From Streptomyces megasporus (GTDB lineage: Bacteria; Actinomycetota; Actinomycetes; Streptomycetales; Streptomycetaceae): a stretch of DNA of 64,000 nt. This document shows positions 17,514 to 26,383 of the stretch, in pieces; the stretch's first letter is position 1; each line of letters starts with the position of its first letter. The position numbers and the translations under genes are program-made. Below the pieces are notes generated by a model. That model was not told the origin of the DNA. It saw only the letters and a program-made list of their open reading frames with translations, and made no database searches. Location of the stretch: contig NZ_JODL01000038.1 in assembly GCF_000718985.1 (NCBI RefSeq), positions 18,130 to 82,129 on the forward strand, read 5' to 3'.

Positions 17514-18308
17514 TCAGCGCGCGGGGCCCGACGCGGCCCCGGCGGCGCGGCTTCCGCCGTCCAGCATCACGGAGCGCCGGAAGTGCCGCAGGTCGTACCG
17601 TACGTGGCGGGCCGGAGCGGACCAGAGGCGCCCGGCCTTCCCGCGCAGTCCCCGGGGCCGGTACTCCAGGACCAGCAGCACCCGGGTCAGGTTGTCGGCC
17701 AGCTCGTGGAAGGTGGCCACGCCCTCGGCCGTCCCCCCGGTCCCGCGCGCGGACCAGACGATGCGTTCGTCCTCGATCTCCTCGGTGATGCGGGTGTGCC
17801 AGCCGCGCGTGGTCCACAGGATCCTGGGACGCCAGTGCGGAACGGGCCCGTCGGACTCGTGGAGCAGGGCCCACCGGTCGTAGGTGTCGGGCAGCGGGGC
17901 GCCGACGTCGATCGACTCGCCGATCGTGACGGCCCTGTCCGCGCCGCTGCCGCGCCGGCGGACGACGCGGACGACCAAGCCGGCGCCGGTCCGCCTGGCG
18001 GCACCCCTGGCGGCACCCCTGGCGGCACCCCTGGCGGCGTCCCGCACGGCTCCCTTCACGGTGTCCTTCACGGCGCCCTTCGCGGTCTCCTTCAGGACGA
18101 ACCCGACGACGGCGGCGTCGTCGGCGTGGGCACCGGGGCCGCCCTCCGTGTCGTCGAGCCGGGCCGAGGTCTCGCCCAGCCTGCGTCCGGTGGCGGCCAG
18201 CAGACGCCGGCCCTGTGCCCGGACGTAGCCGCCGGCCGCCTCCCGGAGGCGGCCGGCGGATGGACCGTCGGCGACGGCCCTCGCGAGTCCGTCGGTGCCG
18301 TCAGTCAC
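17514..18308 (-). CDS. gvpZ: GvpZ-like SRPBCC/cyclase family protein of the gas-vesicle operon
   Basis: 264 aa. The N-terminal half is helical with Ala/Arg-rich repeats (RDAARGAARGAARGAAR). The C-terminal 150 residues fit a START/SRPBCC polyketide-cyclase fold: AVTIGESIDVGAPLPDTYDRWALLHE, a beta-rich middle with ITEEIEDERIVWSA, and ATFHELADNLTRVLLVLEYRP. GTG 18308 overlaps the upstream stop by eight bases. It is the last gene of this operon; in the S. coelicolor cluster (order gvpOAFGYZJLSK as I recall) gvpJ would come next, but here the convergent WYL regulator follows. The symbol is assigned by position and resemblance. Confidence 0.75.
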   Translation of the reverse strand: MTDGTDGLARAVADGPSAGRLREAAGGYVRAQGRRLLAATGRRLGETSARLDDTEGGPGAHADDAAVVGFVLKETAKGAVKDTVKGAVRDAARGAARGAARGAARRTGAGLVVRVVRRRGSGADRAVTIGESIDVGAPLPDTYDRWALLHESDGPVPHWRPRILWTTRGWHTRITEEIEDERIVWSARGTGGTAEGVATFHELADNLTRVLLVLEYRPRGLRGKAGRLWSAPARHVRYDLRHFRRSVMLDGGSRAAGAASGPAR

Positions 18309-18951
18309 GGCGGGAGCCTCCCGTGCGTCCGGAGGCGCCGGTCGACTTCCCGGAGGACCCCCTTCCCGCCGAGCCCGTCTTCCCGGCGGAAGCCTTCTTC
18401 GCCGCCGCGCCGGTCGACTTTCCGGCGGTGCCGGCGGTCTTCTTGGCGGTGCCGGCGGTCTTCTCGGCGGCCTTTCCGGCTCCGGCGGCGGTCTTCCCGG
18501 AGGTGGCCTTCTTGGCCGGGGAGCGCCGCGCCGTGCTCTTCTTCGCAGCCCCTCCGGCTTCCTCGGACGTTCCGTCGGCCTTTCCACCGGCCTTCTCACC
18601 GGACTTCCCCGCGTCCGAGCCGTCCGCGTCGGCGTCCCCGCCGCTCTTCCCGGACGCTCCGCCGAGCCGCTCGCGCACGCCCTCGGCGCGGTCTCGCAGC
18701 CCGCCGGTCAGCGAGCCCAGCCCACCGGCCGTGGCCTCGCCGAGCCCCTTGACGTTGTCGCGCAGTCGGTCGGGCACCCCGGCGAGGTCGGGACTCTTCT
18801 CCTTGATCCGTTCGCCGAGCCGCTCCGGATCCACTCCGAGCCGCTTCCCCAGCGCCACGGCGCCCACGCCGAGGGGCAGTCTGACCTTCGTCACGCGGCC
18901 CAGCGCATACCCCGTGGTGAAGGCCAGCGCCAGTACCGACCGGTTCGTCAT
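18301..18951 (-). CDS. gvpY: GvpY-like Lys/Ala-rich gas-vesicle accessory protein
   Basis: 216 aa. The first about 75 residues are ordered (SVLALAFTTGYALGRVTKVRLPLG, then a helix with LGERIKEKSPDLAGVPDRLR) and may associate with membrane or vesicle. The rest is a low-complexity Lys/Ala/Gly/Ser/Thr tail of histone-H1-like character, probably disordered and nucleic-acid or surface binding. ATG 18951 is two bases from the gvpG stop. Assigned as GvpY by its place between gvpG and the SRPBCC gene; no biochemical role is known. Confidence 0.7.
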   Translation of the reverse strand: MTNRSVLALAFTTGYALGRVTKVRLPLGVGAVALGKRLGVDPERLGERIKEKSPDLAGVPDRLRDNVKGLGEATAGGLGSLTGGLRDRAEGVRERLGGASGKSGGDADADGSDAGKSGEKAGGKADGTSEEAGGAAKKSTARRSPAKKATSGKTAAGAGKAAEKTAGTAKKTAGTAGKSTGAAAKKASAGKTGSAGRGSSGKSTGASGRTGGSRRD

Positions 18952-18952
18952 C

Positions 18953-19210
18953 TCACTGTTCTCCTTGGTCTCCCTGGTACCGCTCCCGAATGGCCTGCAG
19001 CCGGTCGAGCAGTTCGTCCTCCCGGCGGTCGAACTCCTCCTCGTCGATCAGTCCGTCGTCCAATTGCCGCGACAACTCGTGGAGTTCGCGCTGGACCGCC
19101 GACGGGTCGTAGTACTGCCGCTCCGCCTCGGCCACCACCTGCCGCAGCACCCATCCGGCGCTGCGGAACGGTGCGGCGGGCAGCAGCAGGAGGTCGCCGA
19201 TCAAACCCAC
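18953..19210 (-). CDS. gvpG: Gas vesicle protein GvpG
   Basis: 85 aa accessory protein of gas-vesicle assembly. It has the standard GvpG pattern: hydrophobic GLIGDLLLLPAAPFRSAGWVLRQVV at the N-terminus, then a charged helix YYDPSAVQRELHELSRQLDDGLIDEEEFDRREDELLDRL. GTG start at 19210, 14 bases after the gvpF stop. Confidence 0.88.
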   Translation of the reverse strand: MGLIGDLLLLPAAPFRSAGWVLRQVVAEAERQYYDPSAVQRELHELSRQLDDGLIDEEEFDRREDELLDRLQAIRERYQGDQGEQ

Positions 19211-19224
19211 GGCCGCTCACTCCC

Positions 19225-19980
19225 TCACAAAGCGGCCTGCCCGGCGGCGGCCTTGGCGGGCGGCTGGTCGACGAAGCTGTACGGCGGCAGCGGTCCCGTC
19301 ACCCGGATGTCCAGGTGCGGGTTCTCCCGGCCCAGCTTCTCGACGGCCGCCAGGAAGTCGTCGGAGGCGTGGCGGTCGAGCAGGAAGGAGAGGTTCGCCA
19401 GCCAACCGGACCCCTCCGGGCCGGGGACGCTCCGCCGGGCCAGGGGGGCCAGGGCGTCCTCGACCGACCGGGCGTCCTCGGTCTCGCGCTCGCGCACGGC
19501 GTTCGCCAGGAGTTCGCCCAGCCGCAGCTTGTCCTCGTAGGTGCCGCCACCGGAGGCGCGGTTGCGCTCCGCCAGGGACCGGGCCTCGTCGTTCTCGGCC
19601 AGGACCACGCGCAGCACCTCCTCCTCCCGGTGCACGGCCTTCACGTTGTACTCGGACCGGCCGTCCAGCTCCTCCAATTGCCGCGCGTAGTGCTCGGCGT
19701 TGTCGGCGAGCACCCGACGCACGGTCTCGTCGTCCTCGGACAGGCTGCCGAAACGCAGCGGCAGGACGCTTCCCTTGCCGCCCGCCTCGGTCAGCACGTG
19801 CTGGTGGGCCATGAGATCGCGCCGCTTGGGACGCAGGTCCTCGGGACAGTCGCTGATCAACGCCGCGAGGTCTCCCTCGCGGAGCACCCGCACCTCGCGC
19901 GGCGGTTCGCCGACTCCGGGGGCCTTCTCCGGCAGGGCCGGGTGGTCGGAGCGCGCTATCCCGTAGACGTAGACGCTCAC
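19225..19980 (-). CDS. gvpF: Gas vesicle protein GvpF/GvpL family
   Basis: 251 aa accessory protein; GvpF/L proteins contact the GvpA shell and are needed for nucleation. The N-terminal [18 protein letters not shown], the [20 protein letters not shown] segment and the C-terminal [20 protein letters not shown] then [10 protein letters not shown] are all characteristic. GTG 19980 overlaps the gvpA stop by four bases. This is the only F/L family member in the window; a full cluster usually has two. Confidence 0.92.
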   Translation of the reverse strand: MSVYVYGIARSDHPALPEKAPGVGEPPREVRVLREGDLAALISDCPEDLRPKRRDLMAHQHVLTEAGGKGSVLPLRFGSLSEDDETVRRVLADNAEHYARQLEELDGRSEYNVKAVHREEEVLRVVLAENDEARSLAERNRASGGGTYEDKLRLGELLANAVRERETEDARSVEDALAPLARRSVPGPEGSGWLANLSFLLDRHASDDFLAAVEKLGRENPHLDIRVTGPLPPYSFVDQPPAKAAAGQAAL

Positions 19981-20408
19981 TCGCTCTCCTCCTTGCGACG
20001 GCCGGCGGCGCGACGCCTGCGGGGCTCGGCCTCCTCCTCCTCGTCGGAGGAACGGCCCTGGCGGAAGGCGTCGGACAGGGTCTCGGCGGCCCCGGCCAGC
20101 GCGCCCTTGGTCTTGCTGTTCGCGCCGCTCTCGGTGGCGTTCTCCAACACCTCCGGCAGACCGGGCGACTTCCTGGGGCCGGACTCCAGGTCGAGGCGGT
20201 TGCACGCCTCGGCGAACCTCAGGTACGTGTCGACGCTCGCGACCACGACCCGTACGTCGATCTTCAGGATCTCGATGCCGACCAGCGAGACGCGGACGAA
20301 CGCGTCGATCACCAGTCCTCGGTCCAGGATGAGTTCCAGGACGTCGTAGAGGCCGCTGCTGCCGCCTCCACCCCCGGTGGACCGTTGGGCGGGAACTGCA
20401 GTGGTCAT
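19977..20408 (-). CDS. gvpA: Gas vesicle structural protein GvpA/GvpJ family
   Basis: 143 aa shell protein. The GvpA core is [58 protein letters not shown] (about residues 17-75, alpha-beta-beta-alpha). The C-terminal 65 residues are charged and low-complexity ([18 protein letters not shown]), longer than in cyanobacterial GvpA but usual in streptomycetes. ATG 20408. Whether streptomycete GvpA builds true flotation vesicles is unproven. Confidence 0.93.
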   Translation of the reverse strand: MTTAVPAQRSTGGGGGSSGLYDVLELILDRGLVIDAFVRVSLVGIEILKIDVRVVVASVDTYLRFAEACNRLDLESGPRKSPGLPEVLENATESGANSKTKGALAGAAETLSDAFRQGRSSDEEEEAEPRRRRAAGRRKEESE

Positions 20409-20438
20409 GGGGGAGCCACTCCTCTCCGGTGTCGGCTC

Positions 20439-20759
20439 TCAGCCGCGGTGGGACGAATCGGCCCGACCGCGTTCGTAGCGGCGGAGGCGGCGGTATCCGG
20501 TGAGCAGGCCCTCTCCGTCGAGGGTCACCTCGTACGTGGCCATCAGGCTCATCGTGTCCGGCACCCGCTCGAGTTCCAGGACCTCCACCTCCAGGGCCCA
20601 GCCGTCCCCGGTCCTCTCGAACCGGGACACGCTCTCCGCGCTCAGGCCCGTCAGGTCGGTGAACTCCGCCCGGGCCGTGCGCAGCACCTCGCCGGGCGAG
20701 AGGGGACGCCGTTCGTCCTCCACCGCGTGTGTGCTGTCGTCGTTCGTCTTCTCTGTCAT
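20439..20759 (-). CDS. gvpO: Gas vesicle protein GvpO
   Basis: 106 aa, first gene of the operon. The GvpO family core LSPGEVLRTARAEFTDLTGLSAESVSRFER, WALEVEVLELERVPDTMSLMATYEVTLD and GYRRLRRYERGR is complete. ATG 20759 has GAGAGGAG a few bases upstream. GvpO is required for gas-vesicle formation in haloarchaea. Upstream longer starts lack a ribosome site. Confidence 0.92.
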   Translation of the reverse strand: MTEKTNDDSTHAVEDERRPLSPGEVLRTARAEFTDLTGLSAESVSRFERTGDGWALEVEVLELERVPDTMSLMATYEVTLDGEGLLTGYRRLRRYERGRADSSHRG

Positions 20760-21077
20760 GGGCTCCTCTCCGACATCGGGTACCGCGAGGTTCCCCGCGC
20801 AAACCTCCGTGTTCGGAAAGGGAATTGGGGAAACTCGCCGGAATTCCCGCCACCGGATTTCCGGCGAGGCGTCGGACGGGTGATCGCGGATTCTCCCGAA
20901 CTCCCTTGGATAAACGAGGGGAAGGGGCTCCGGGCGTCGAGTCCGCGTGACGGACAGGGCACTTACGAGTGACGTCGGCAACGGGCGAGGGACTCCGGAG
21001 AGTTGTGACACAAGCGTGACGACACCACGATCGAGCCGGAACTTCCGGCTGCTCCACCGGCGGCGTACGGTGCTGTC
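20760..21077. other. Divergent promoter region, gvp operon and I78 gene
   Basis: About 320 bases with no credible gene. GC content drops relative to the flanks around 20810-20915 (GAAAGGGAATTGGGGAAACTC). It must contain the gvpO promoter on the minus strand and the I78-inhibitor promoter on the plus strand. Two GTGACGTC/GTGACGACAC-like motifs at about 20968 and 21014 could be regulator sites but are too short to assign. Confidence 0.4.
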
Positions 21078-21293
21078 ATGGCACCGGTACCAGCGACCCC
21101 GAACACGCCGGACGACGACCCCGAGACCTACGTCGGGCTCGACGTCCGCACCGCCGAACGGCAGGCCCGCGAACGTGGTTGGACCACCGTGCGGGCCCTC
21201 CCGCCGGACGCGGTGATCACCATGGAGTACCTCTCCGGGCGGCTGAACTTCACCGTCGAGAACGGCACCGTGATCCGCAGTTGGAAGGGCTGA
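21078..21293 (+). CDS. I78 family peptidase inhibitor
   Basis: 71 aa. The family signature is visible: YVGLDVRTAERQARERGW followed by TVRALPPDAVITMEYLSGRLNFTVENGTVIRSWKG, with the terminal positive residue and the DVR..E reactive-loop region of the potato-inhibitor-I-like fold. No signal peptide, so it acts in the cytoplasm or is exported by an unknown route. Two secreted serine proteases are encoded 7 kb downstream, but no direct link is shown. Confidence 0.82.
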   Translation: MAPVPATPNTPDDDPETYVGLDVRTAERQARERGWTTVRALPPDAVITMEYLSGRLNFTVENGTVIRSWKG

Positions 21294-21302
21294 CGCGAAC
21301 GC

Positions 21303-21358
21303 CGACGGCCCCCGCCCGCCTCCCGGATCGGAACGAGGGGAGGGGGCGGGGGCCGTCG
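21303..21358. terminator. Long-loop hairpin after the I78 gene
   Basis: CGACGGCCCCCGCCC (21303-21317) pairs perfectly with GGGCGGGGGCCGTCG (21344-21358), ten bases after the I78 stop. The 26-base loop holds a further CCTCCC/GGGAGG pair that shortens it. The convergent PAP2 gene ends downstream. Confidence 0.65.
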
Positions 21359-21479
21359 TGGCGCGGGGGAGAAGGGTGCGTACCGACTCCGCCGCTCCCG
21401 GCGTCCAACCGACGCCGTACGGGCGTCGGTTCGCGGGCGCCGGATACCGGGTGCCGGGTGCCGGGTGCCGGTCCCGAGG

Positions 21480-22490
21480 TCACTTCCGCGGCCCGAGCGG
21501 CGCGGTGCGGGACACCGTGCGTTCCCCGGGGGGTCTGCGGCTGCCGCCGGGGGTGACGGGCGAGCGCTCCGAACGGGCCGCGTGCCGGGCCGCGTGGGAG
21601 GGGTGGTGCGTGCGGGGGTCCCCGGCACGGCCCGACCGGTCGGAGGAGCGGGCGGAGAGCACGGGTTCGGGGGACGGGAGCGGCGGCCGGGCGCCGGGCC
21701 GCCCGGTCCGGGTCGGGCCGACGGCCGAGGGCCACAGCCGGACGGACACGGGCGCGGAGCCTTCCCGCAACCGGTACCAGCGACTCAGCAGATACGCCTC
21801 GACACGGGTGATGAGCGGCTCGAACCAGGGCAGCGCCAACAGGATCAACAGCCCGGCGGTCCAACCGAGGAGCACGTCGCTGACCCAGTGGGTGCCGATG
21901 AAGACGGTGGTGACCCCGACCCCGAGCGCGAAGACGGCGGCGACGACGGACAGCCAACGCCGTGCCCGCGGCGTGGTGGCCAGATAGGCCAGGATGCCCC
22001 AGGTGACCACGGCGTTGGCGGTGTGGCCGGAGGGAAATATGTCACCGGTCAGGAACATCTCGTTCGCGCCGATGCGGTTGGCGTAGTGCGGCCCCTCGCG
22101 GCCCATGCCGAGTTTCGCCGCGCCCACGGTCACGTTCAGCAGCAGCAGGGAGGTGCCCAGGGCCAGCAGGGGACGCAGGGTTCGTTGCCGCCAGGAGCGC
22201 CAGCCGAGCCAGGCGGCGACCAACACCGCGGTGGGGCCGCGCTGGCCCAGCACCACGAAGTAGTCGAGGAAGGCGTGTATCTCCGGCCACTGTTTGTAAG
22301 GGCGGAAGAGCATGACCTGCCAGTCCAGCCGGACGAGCCGGGAGGTGGTCAGCACCGCCGCCACGATGACCGCGTAGAGCCCCAGCGTGGTGAAGAAGAG
22401 CGCCTTGCGGGTGCCGCTCATCCCCGGTGGGGGAGCGAGCGGCCGCGCTGGCTCCTGTTCCAGGCGGGCGAAGATCCGGTCGGTACGCAC
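21480..22490 (-). CDS. PAP2-family membrane phosphatase
   Basis: 336 aa integral-membrane phosphatase acting on a lipid phosphate or undecaprenyl pyrophosphate-like substrate. About five to six hydrophobic helices are visible (ALFFTTLGLYAVIVAAVL, LALGTSLLLLNVTVGAA, LSVVAAVFALGVGVTTVFIG, LLGWTAGLLILLALPWF). The three acid-phosphatase motifs are KLGMGREGPHY, FPSGHTAN and GTHWVSD. The C-terminal about 95 residues are a Pro/Arg/Ser-rich cytoplasmic tail of doubtful conservation. GTG 22490 is preceded by GATGGA; a start 17 codons earlier has no ribosome site. Confidence 0.88.
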   Translation of the reverse strand: MRTDRIFARLEQEPARPLAPPPGMSGTRKALFFTTLGLYAVIVAAVLTTSRLVRLDWQVMLFRPYKQWPEIHAFLDYFVVLGQRGPTAVLVAAWLGWRSWRQRTLRPLLALGTSLLLLNVTVGAAKLGMGREGPHYANRIGANEMFLTGDIFPSGHTANAVVTWGILAYLATTPRARRWLSVVAAVFALGVGVTTVFIGTHWVSDVLLGWTAGLLILLALPWFEPLITRVEAYLLSRWYRLREGSAPVSVRLWPSAVGPTRTGRPGARPPLPSPEPVLSARSSDRSGRAGDPRTHHPSHAARHAARSERSPVTPGGSRRPPGERTVSRTAPLGPRK

Positions 22491-22971
22491 TCCATCGAGA
22501 TTACAGGCGGTGACGGGCGGCATAGCACCGGGCACCGACATTCGTAATGCCTATGTGATGTGGAAACTTCTCCGCCCAAGACTTCCACGACCTGTTTTTC
22601 CCGGTGGTGAACCCGGTGGCGAAGAGGCCTGCCGCTTTTCCGTCCGAAGATCTCCCGGAAGCTATTGGAGTGGTCTGCCGTGTTCTTTTTCCCTTGCGGA
22701 CGGGCGCAGTCAACCGTTCATTAACCGGTCGGTTCGCGCGAGTCCGCCCGGGGCGCTTCACGGACCGCGCGGCCACACCTCTCCGCCCCCGCGGGACCGG
22801 GCGCCCGCACGGATGTGGGGATGATGTCAAGGTGAGGCGGGCCACGCGAGCGCGCGGAGGACTCGCGTACGCTAACGGGTCACTCGCCCCTCGCACCGGG
22901 CCGGACGCCGTCCCCGCGTCCCGGCGTTCCCCACGGTGGCGACGGGTGCGAGCGCAACAGGAGGTGCGTAC
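22491..22971. other. Divergent intergenic region, about 480 bases
   Basis: Between the leftward PAP2 gene and rightward MFS gene. Relatively low GC around 22545-22700. It holds TTAACCGGTCGGTT at 22721-22734, partly resembling the TetR-type CCGGTCGGTA palindromes found elsewhere in the window, and ACAGGAGGTG as the MFS ribosome site at 22957-22966. No gene or RNA recognised. Confidence 0.4.
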
Positions 22972-24741
22972 ATGTCCGGGACGACCACGGCCGGAGCCAC
23001 CAGGGCGGCGGACGTCCCCCGACAGAGGCCGCGAAGGGCGGCGGAGCGGACGCGGAGGAGGGCGCGGAAAGGGCGTGGGAGCGTTCCGTCCGGCCTGACG
23101 GGCCCCGCCAACCGGTGGACCGTGCTCGTCGTCCTCTGCGCCAGCCTGCTGCTCGTGGCGATGGACGCCACCGTGCTGCACGTCGCCGTCCCCGCCGTCT
23201 CCGAGACGCTGCGGCCCGGGGCCGCCGAACTGCTGTGGATCGTCGACGCCTACCCGCTCGTCTGCGCGTCCCTGCTCATCCTCTTCGGCACCCTCGGGGA
23301 CCGGGTGGGGCGGCGCCGGGTGCTGCTGGGGGGATACGCCGCCTTCGGCCTCGCCTCGGCCTTGGCCGCGTACGCGAGCGGCCCCGGGACGCTGATCGCG
23401 GCGCGGGCGCTCCAGGGCGTCGGCGGCGCCATGATCATGCCCGCCACCCTGTCGATCCTGCGGCAGGTCTTCCCCGACCGTCGCGAGCGGGCGCTGGCCA
23501 TCGGCGTGTGGAGCGCGGTCGCCGCCGTCGGCGCCGCCGTCGGGCCACTGGTCGGCGGCGCCCTGTTGGAGCACTTCTGGTGGGGCTCGATCTTCCTGGT
23601 CAACGTCCCGCTGATGCTGCTGTGCATCCCCGTCGGACGGTGGCTGCTGCCGGAGTCCACCGGGGAGCGGGACGGCCCCTGGGACGTGCTGGGCGCCCTC
23701 GTGGCCGCCGCCGGGCTGGGCGCGCTGATCCTCGGCGTCAAACGGGCCGGCGAGGGCGAGGTGGTCCACATCGGGACGGTGGGGCCCGTCGTGCTGGGGG
23801 TGGCGCTGCTCGCGCTCTTCGTGCGCCGCCAGCGCCGTCGCCGTCACCCCCTGGTGGACTGCGGCAGCCTGACCCGGCCCGGTTTCGGTACGGCCGTTGC
23901 CTGCATCGTGCTGACCGTGCTGGCGCTGGTGGGCCTGGCACTGATCGCCGCCCAGTACCTCCAGCTCGTCCTGGGGCTCAGCCCCCTGCGGACCGGCCTG
24001 CGGCTGCTGCCGCTCAGCCTCGCCGCGATCGCCGCGGGGCTGGCCGGCGCCCGCCTGCTGCGCCTGCTGGGGCCGCGCACCATGGTCGCCCTGGGCTTCG
24101 TGCTCACCGCCGCCGCGGTGCTGCTGCTGACCGGGGTCGGCGAGCAGGACCGCCCCCTCCTGCTGGCCGGCGGATTCGTCCTGCTCGGCTTCGGTCTGGA
24201 GACGACGCTGTTCGGCTCCTACGAGTCGATGCTCAACGAGGCGCCGGCCCGCCAGGCGGGCGGTGCCGCCGCGATCGGCGAGACCGCCTACCAGCTCGGC
24301 GCGGGGTGCGGCATCGCCGTCCTGGGCACCGTCATGAACGCCGTCTACGCCCCGGGGGTGCGGCAGGTGGCGGGGGTGCCGGAGAGCGCCGGGAGGGACG
24401 CCGCGCACTCGCTGGGGGAGGCGTACGAGATCGCCGAGCGGCTCGGCGGCCCGGCCGGGGAGGCGCTGCGCGTGGCGGCGCGGGAGTCGTTCGTCCACGG
24501 CCTCCATGTGTCGCTGCTGGTCAGCGCCGGGCTGCTGCTGCTCGGCGCGCTGGCCGCGCTGCGGCTGCCGCGCACGGTGGAGCCCTCGGCGGGGGACGGG
24601 GAGGACGTCCCCGGGCAGGAGGCCCGGAAGCCCGGCGCGGACGCCGCAGAGCACGCCACCGAGCACGTCACGGAGAACACCGCCGAGCCGTCCGGGCGGC
24701 AGGACGGCCCCCTCTTGTCCGGCGGCGTCGCCCGTCCGTAA
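22972..24741 (+). CDS. MFS transporter, DHA2 (14-TMS drug:H+ antiporter) family
   Basis: 589 aa inner-membrane exporter of the EmrB/QacA type, probably extruding drugs or an endogenous metabolite. After a basic 45-residue N-terminal tail the first helices and motif D1/A are clear: LLLVAMDATVLHVAVPA, GTLGDRVGRRRVLLGG, and motif C in VAAVGAAVGPLVGGALLEHFWW. About 14 hydrophobic segments can be counted. A charged C-terminal tail (HATEHVTENTAEPS) ends the protein. ATG 22972 with ACAGGAGGTG. No adjacent regulator, which is unusual for this family. Confidence 0.92.
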   Translation: MSGTTTAGATRAADVPRQRPRRAAERTRRRARKGRGSVPSGLTGPANRWTVLVVLCASLLLVAMDATVLHVAVPAVSETLRPGAAELLWIVDAYPLVCASLLILFGTLGDRVGRRRVLLGGYAAFGLASALAAYASGPGTLIAARALQGVGGAMIMPATLSILRQVFPDRRERALAIGVWSAVAAVGAAVGPLVGGALLEHFWWGSIFLVNVPLMLLCIPVGRWLLPESTGERDGPWDVLGALVAAAGLGALILGVKRAGEGEVVHIGTVGPVVLGVALLALFVRRQRRRRHPLVDCGSLTRPGFGTAVACIVLTVLALVGLALIAAQYLQLVLGLSPLRTGLRLLPLSLAAIAAGLAGARLLRLLGPRTMVALGFVLTAAAVLLLTGVGEQDRPLLLAGGFVLLGFGLETTLFGSYESMLNEAPARQAGGAAAIGETAYQLGAGCGIAVLGTVMNAVYAPGVRQVAGVPESAGRDAAHSLGEAYEIAERLGGPAGEALRVAARESFVHGLHVSLLVSAGLLLLGALAALRLPRTVEPSAGDGEDVPGQEARKPGADAAEHATEHVTENTAEPSGRQDGPLLSGGVARP

Positions 24742-24796
24742 CGTCGGGCGGACACCCGGAGATCGCACCGCGAAGACCGCTCTGCCGGAGGCCCTC

Positions 24797-25583
24797 ATGC
24801 CCAGCTCCGCCCCGCCCTTCGACCCCGCCGACCCGCTCGGCCTGGACGACCTGCTCGAACCGGAGGACCTGGCGGTGCGCGACACTGTCCGCTCCTGGGC
24901 CGCCGACCGGGTGCTGCCGCACGTCGCCGAGTGGTACGAGCGTGGCGAGGTGCCCGGCATCCGCGAACTGGCCCGCGAACTCGGCTCGATCGGCGCCCTG
25001 GGCATGTCCCTGGAGGGCTACGGCTGTGCGGGCGCGTCCGCCGTTCAGTACGGGCTGGCCTGCCTGGAGTTGGAGGCCGCCGACTCCGGCATCCGCTCGC
25101 TGGTCTCCGTCCAGGGTTCGCTGGCGATGTACGCGATCCACCGCTACGGATCGAAGGAGCAGAAGCAGCGGTGGCTGCCGCGGATGGCGTCCGCGGCTTC
25201 GTGGTGCCGACCGACACCCCGGGCTTCTCCGCGCCGCCGATCAAGCACAAGCTGTCGCTGCGGGCCTCGGTCACCAGCGAACTCGTCCTGGACGGGGTGC
25301 GGTTGCCCGCCGACGCCGTCCTGCCGGAGGTGCGCGGCGGAGGATGGACGCGGGGCGGCTCCGTCCCGAACAGGTCAGCTTCGGCAAGCTCAACAACGTG
25401 CGGGAGGCGATCGAGATCTGCCGTACCGCGCGGACGATCCTGGGCGCCAACGGGATCTCCCTGGAGTACCCGGTCATGCGGCACGCCACGAACCTGGAGT
25501 CGGTGCTGACCTACGAGGGCACCGTGGAGATGCACCAACTCGTGCTGGGCAAGGCGCTCACCGGCCTGGACGCCTTCCGATGA
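24797..25583 (+). pseudogene. Glutaryl-CoA dehydrogenase-like gene with two internal deletions
   Basis: Acyl-CoA dehydrogenase superfamily, closest by memory to glutaryl-CoA dehydrogenase. Three collinear blocks lie in three different frames. Residues from ATG 24797 to about 25190 give LGLDDLLEPEDLAVRDTVRSW to QKQRWLPRMAS. 25189-25340 gives VRGFVVPTDTPGFSAPPIKHK to LPADAVLPEVRG. 25342-25583 gives RRMDAGRLRPEQVSFGKLNN to the C-terminal EGTVEMHQLVLGKALTGLDAFR. The FAD-binding strand region (CFGLTEPD..GSDP) and the catalytic-domain helices with the ARYGI..GAMGAA motif are missing. Intact enzymes have about 390 residues, so roughly 55 and 65 codons are lost. Junction 1 (GGCGTCCG) could be explained by recombination between short repeats. 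No functional enzyme can result. Confidence 0.85.
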
Positions 25584-25632
25584 GCCTCCCCTCGGGCCCC
25601 GCCCGCCGGGCCGTCCGCTCCGGCCGGGGTGC

Positions 25633-26076
25633 TCAGCTCTGGTTGAAGAAGCCGTCCCCGACGGTGCGCTGGTCCACGCCGCTGACCACCTCGTAGTCGG
25701 AGGGGGTCAGCAGGAAGACGCGCGTGGCCACGCGGTCGATCGAACCGCGCAGGCCGAAGATCAGGCCGGCGGCGAAGTCGACGACCCGCTTGGCGTCGGC
25801 GGGCTCCATGGCCGTGAGGTTCATGATGACCGGGACGCCGTCCCGGAACAGTTCGCCGATGGTCCGGGCGTCCCCGAAGCCGTCCGGGGTGATCGTGGCG
25901 ATCCGGGCTCCCTGGCCGTGGGCGGTCTCCGCGGTGACCCGCACCCGCGGGTCGGTGGCCCAGGTGTCACGGACGTCCTCGGACTCGGAGCCCTCGGCAT
26001 ACTCGTCGTCGTAGTAGCGCATCTCGCTGTCGTCGACGAGGCCCAGCCAGGCACTCGCCTTGCGCACCGATCCCAT
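25633..26076 (-). CDS. sepF2: SepF-like cell division protein
   Basis: 147 aa. SepF proteins anchor FtsZ to the membrane. Short N-terminal [18 protein letters not shown], an acidic linker ([15 protein letters not shown]), then the SepF core: [68 protein letters not shown]. Streptomycetes have three SepF-like genes; this one, near DUF5685, corresponds to the second copy rather than the dcw-cluster one. The amphipathic N-terminal helix of canonical SepF is only weakly present. ATG 26076. Confidence 0.92.
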   Translation of the reverse strand: MGSVRKASAWLGLVDDSEMRYYDDEYAEGSESEDVRDTWATDPRVRVTAETAHGQGARIATITPDGFGDARTIGELFRDGVPVIMNLTAMEPADAKRVVDFAAGLIFGLRGSIDRVATRVFLLTPSDYEVVSGVDQRTVGDGFFNQS

Positions 26077-26383
26077 GGACGCCTCCTCTCACAAGCACGG
26101 TCCACCGTGTTTGGCAGTGCCTCCGCCGCGGGGCCCGCACCCCTATGGTCGTCCATGATGCTGACAACGCGCCAAACAGTTACCCATTCCGCACGGGATT
26201 CGTGACGGTACTGGTGCACAAGGCGCGTGGGAGCGCGGTGCCGGAGCGGGCATCGAAGCCGCACGCGGGGGGTGACGCGGGGCGGGGCCGGCGGTCTCGC
26301 CGGTCGGGTGGTCACCGAGGGCATACGGGTGAAGTTGCCCGCTATCGTGGCGAACACTCATGCGACAAGAGAACGGGGGGAGC
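26077..26383. other. Divergent promoter region, sepF2 and DUF5685 gene
   Basis: About 300 bases with no gene. The 5' part (26095-26110, GGTCCACCGTGTTTGGCAG) should carry the sepF2 promoter; ATACGGGTGAAGTTGCCCGCTATCGTGG at 26321-26350 may hold the promoter for the DUF5685 gene. No strong palindrome was seen. Confidence 0.4.

Noticed and set aside
15523..17874. A 783-codon minus-strand frame over the transferase and WYL genes
   Set aside because: Antisense shadow; the plus-strand genes have motifs and ribosome sites, this does not.
22721..22734. TTAACCGGTCGGTT as a further TetR site before the MFS gene
   Set aside because: It shares only the CCGGTCGG centre with the other sites and lacks the A/T-ending half; recorded as a weak resemblance only.
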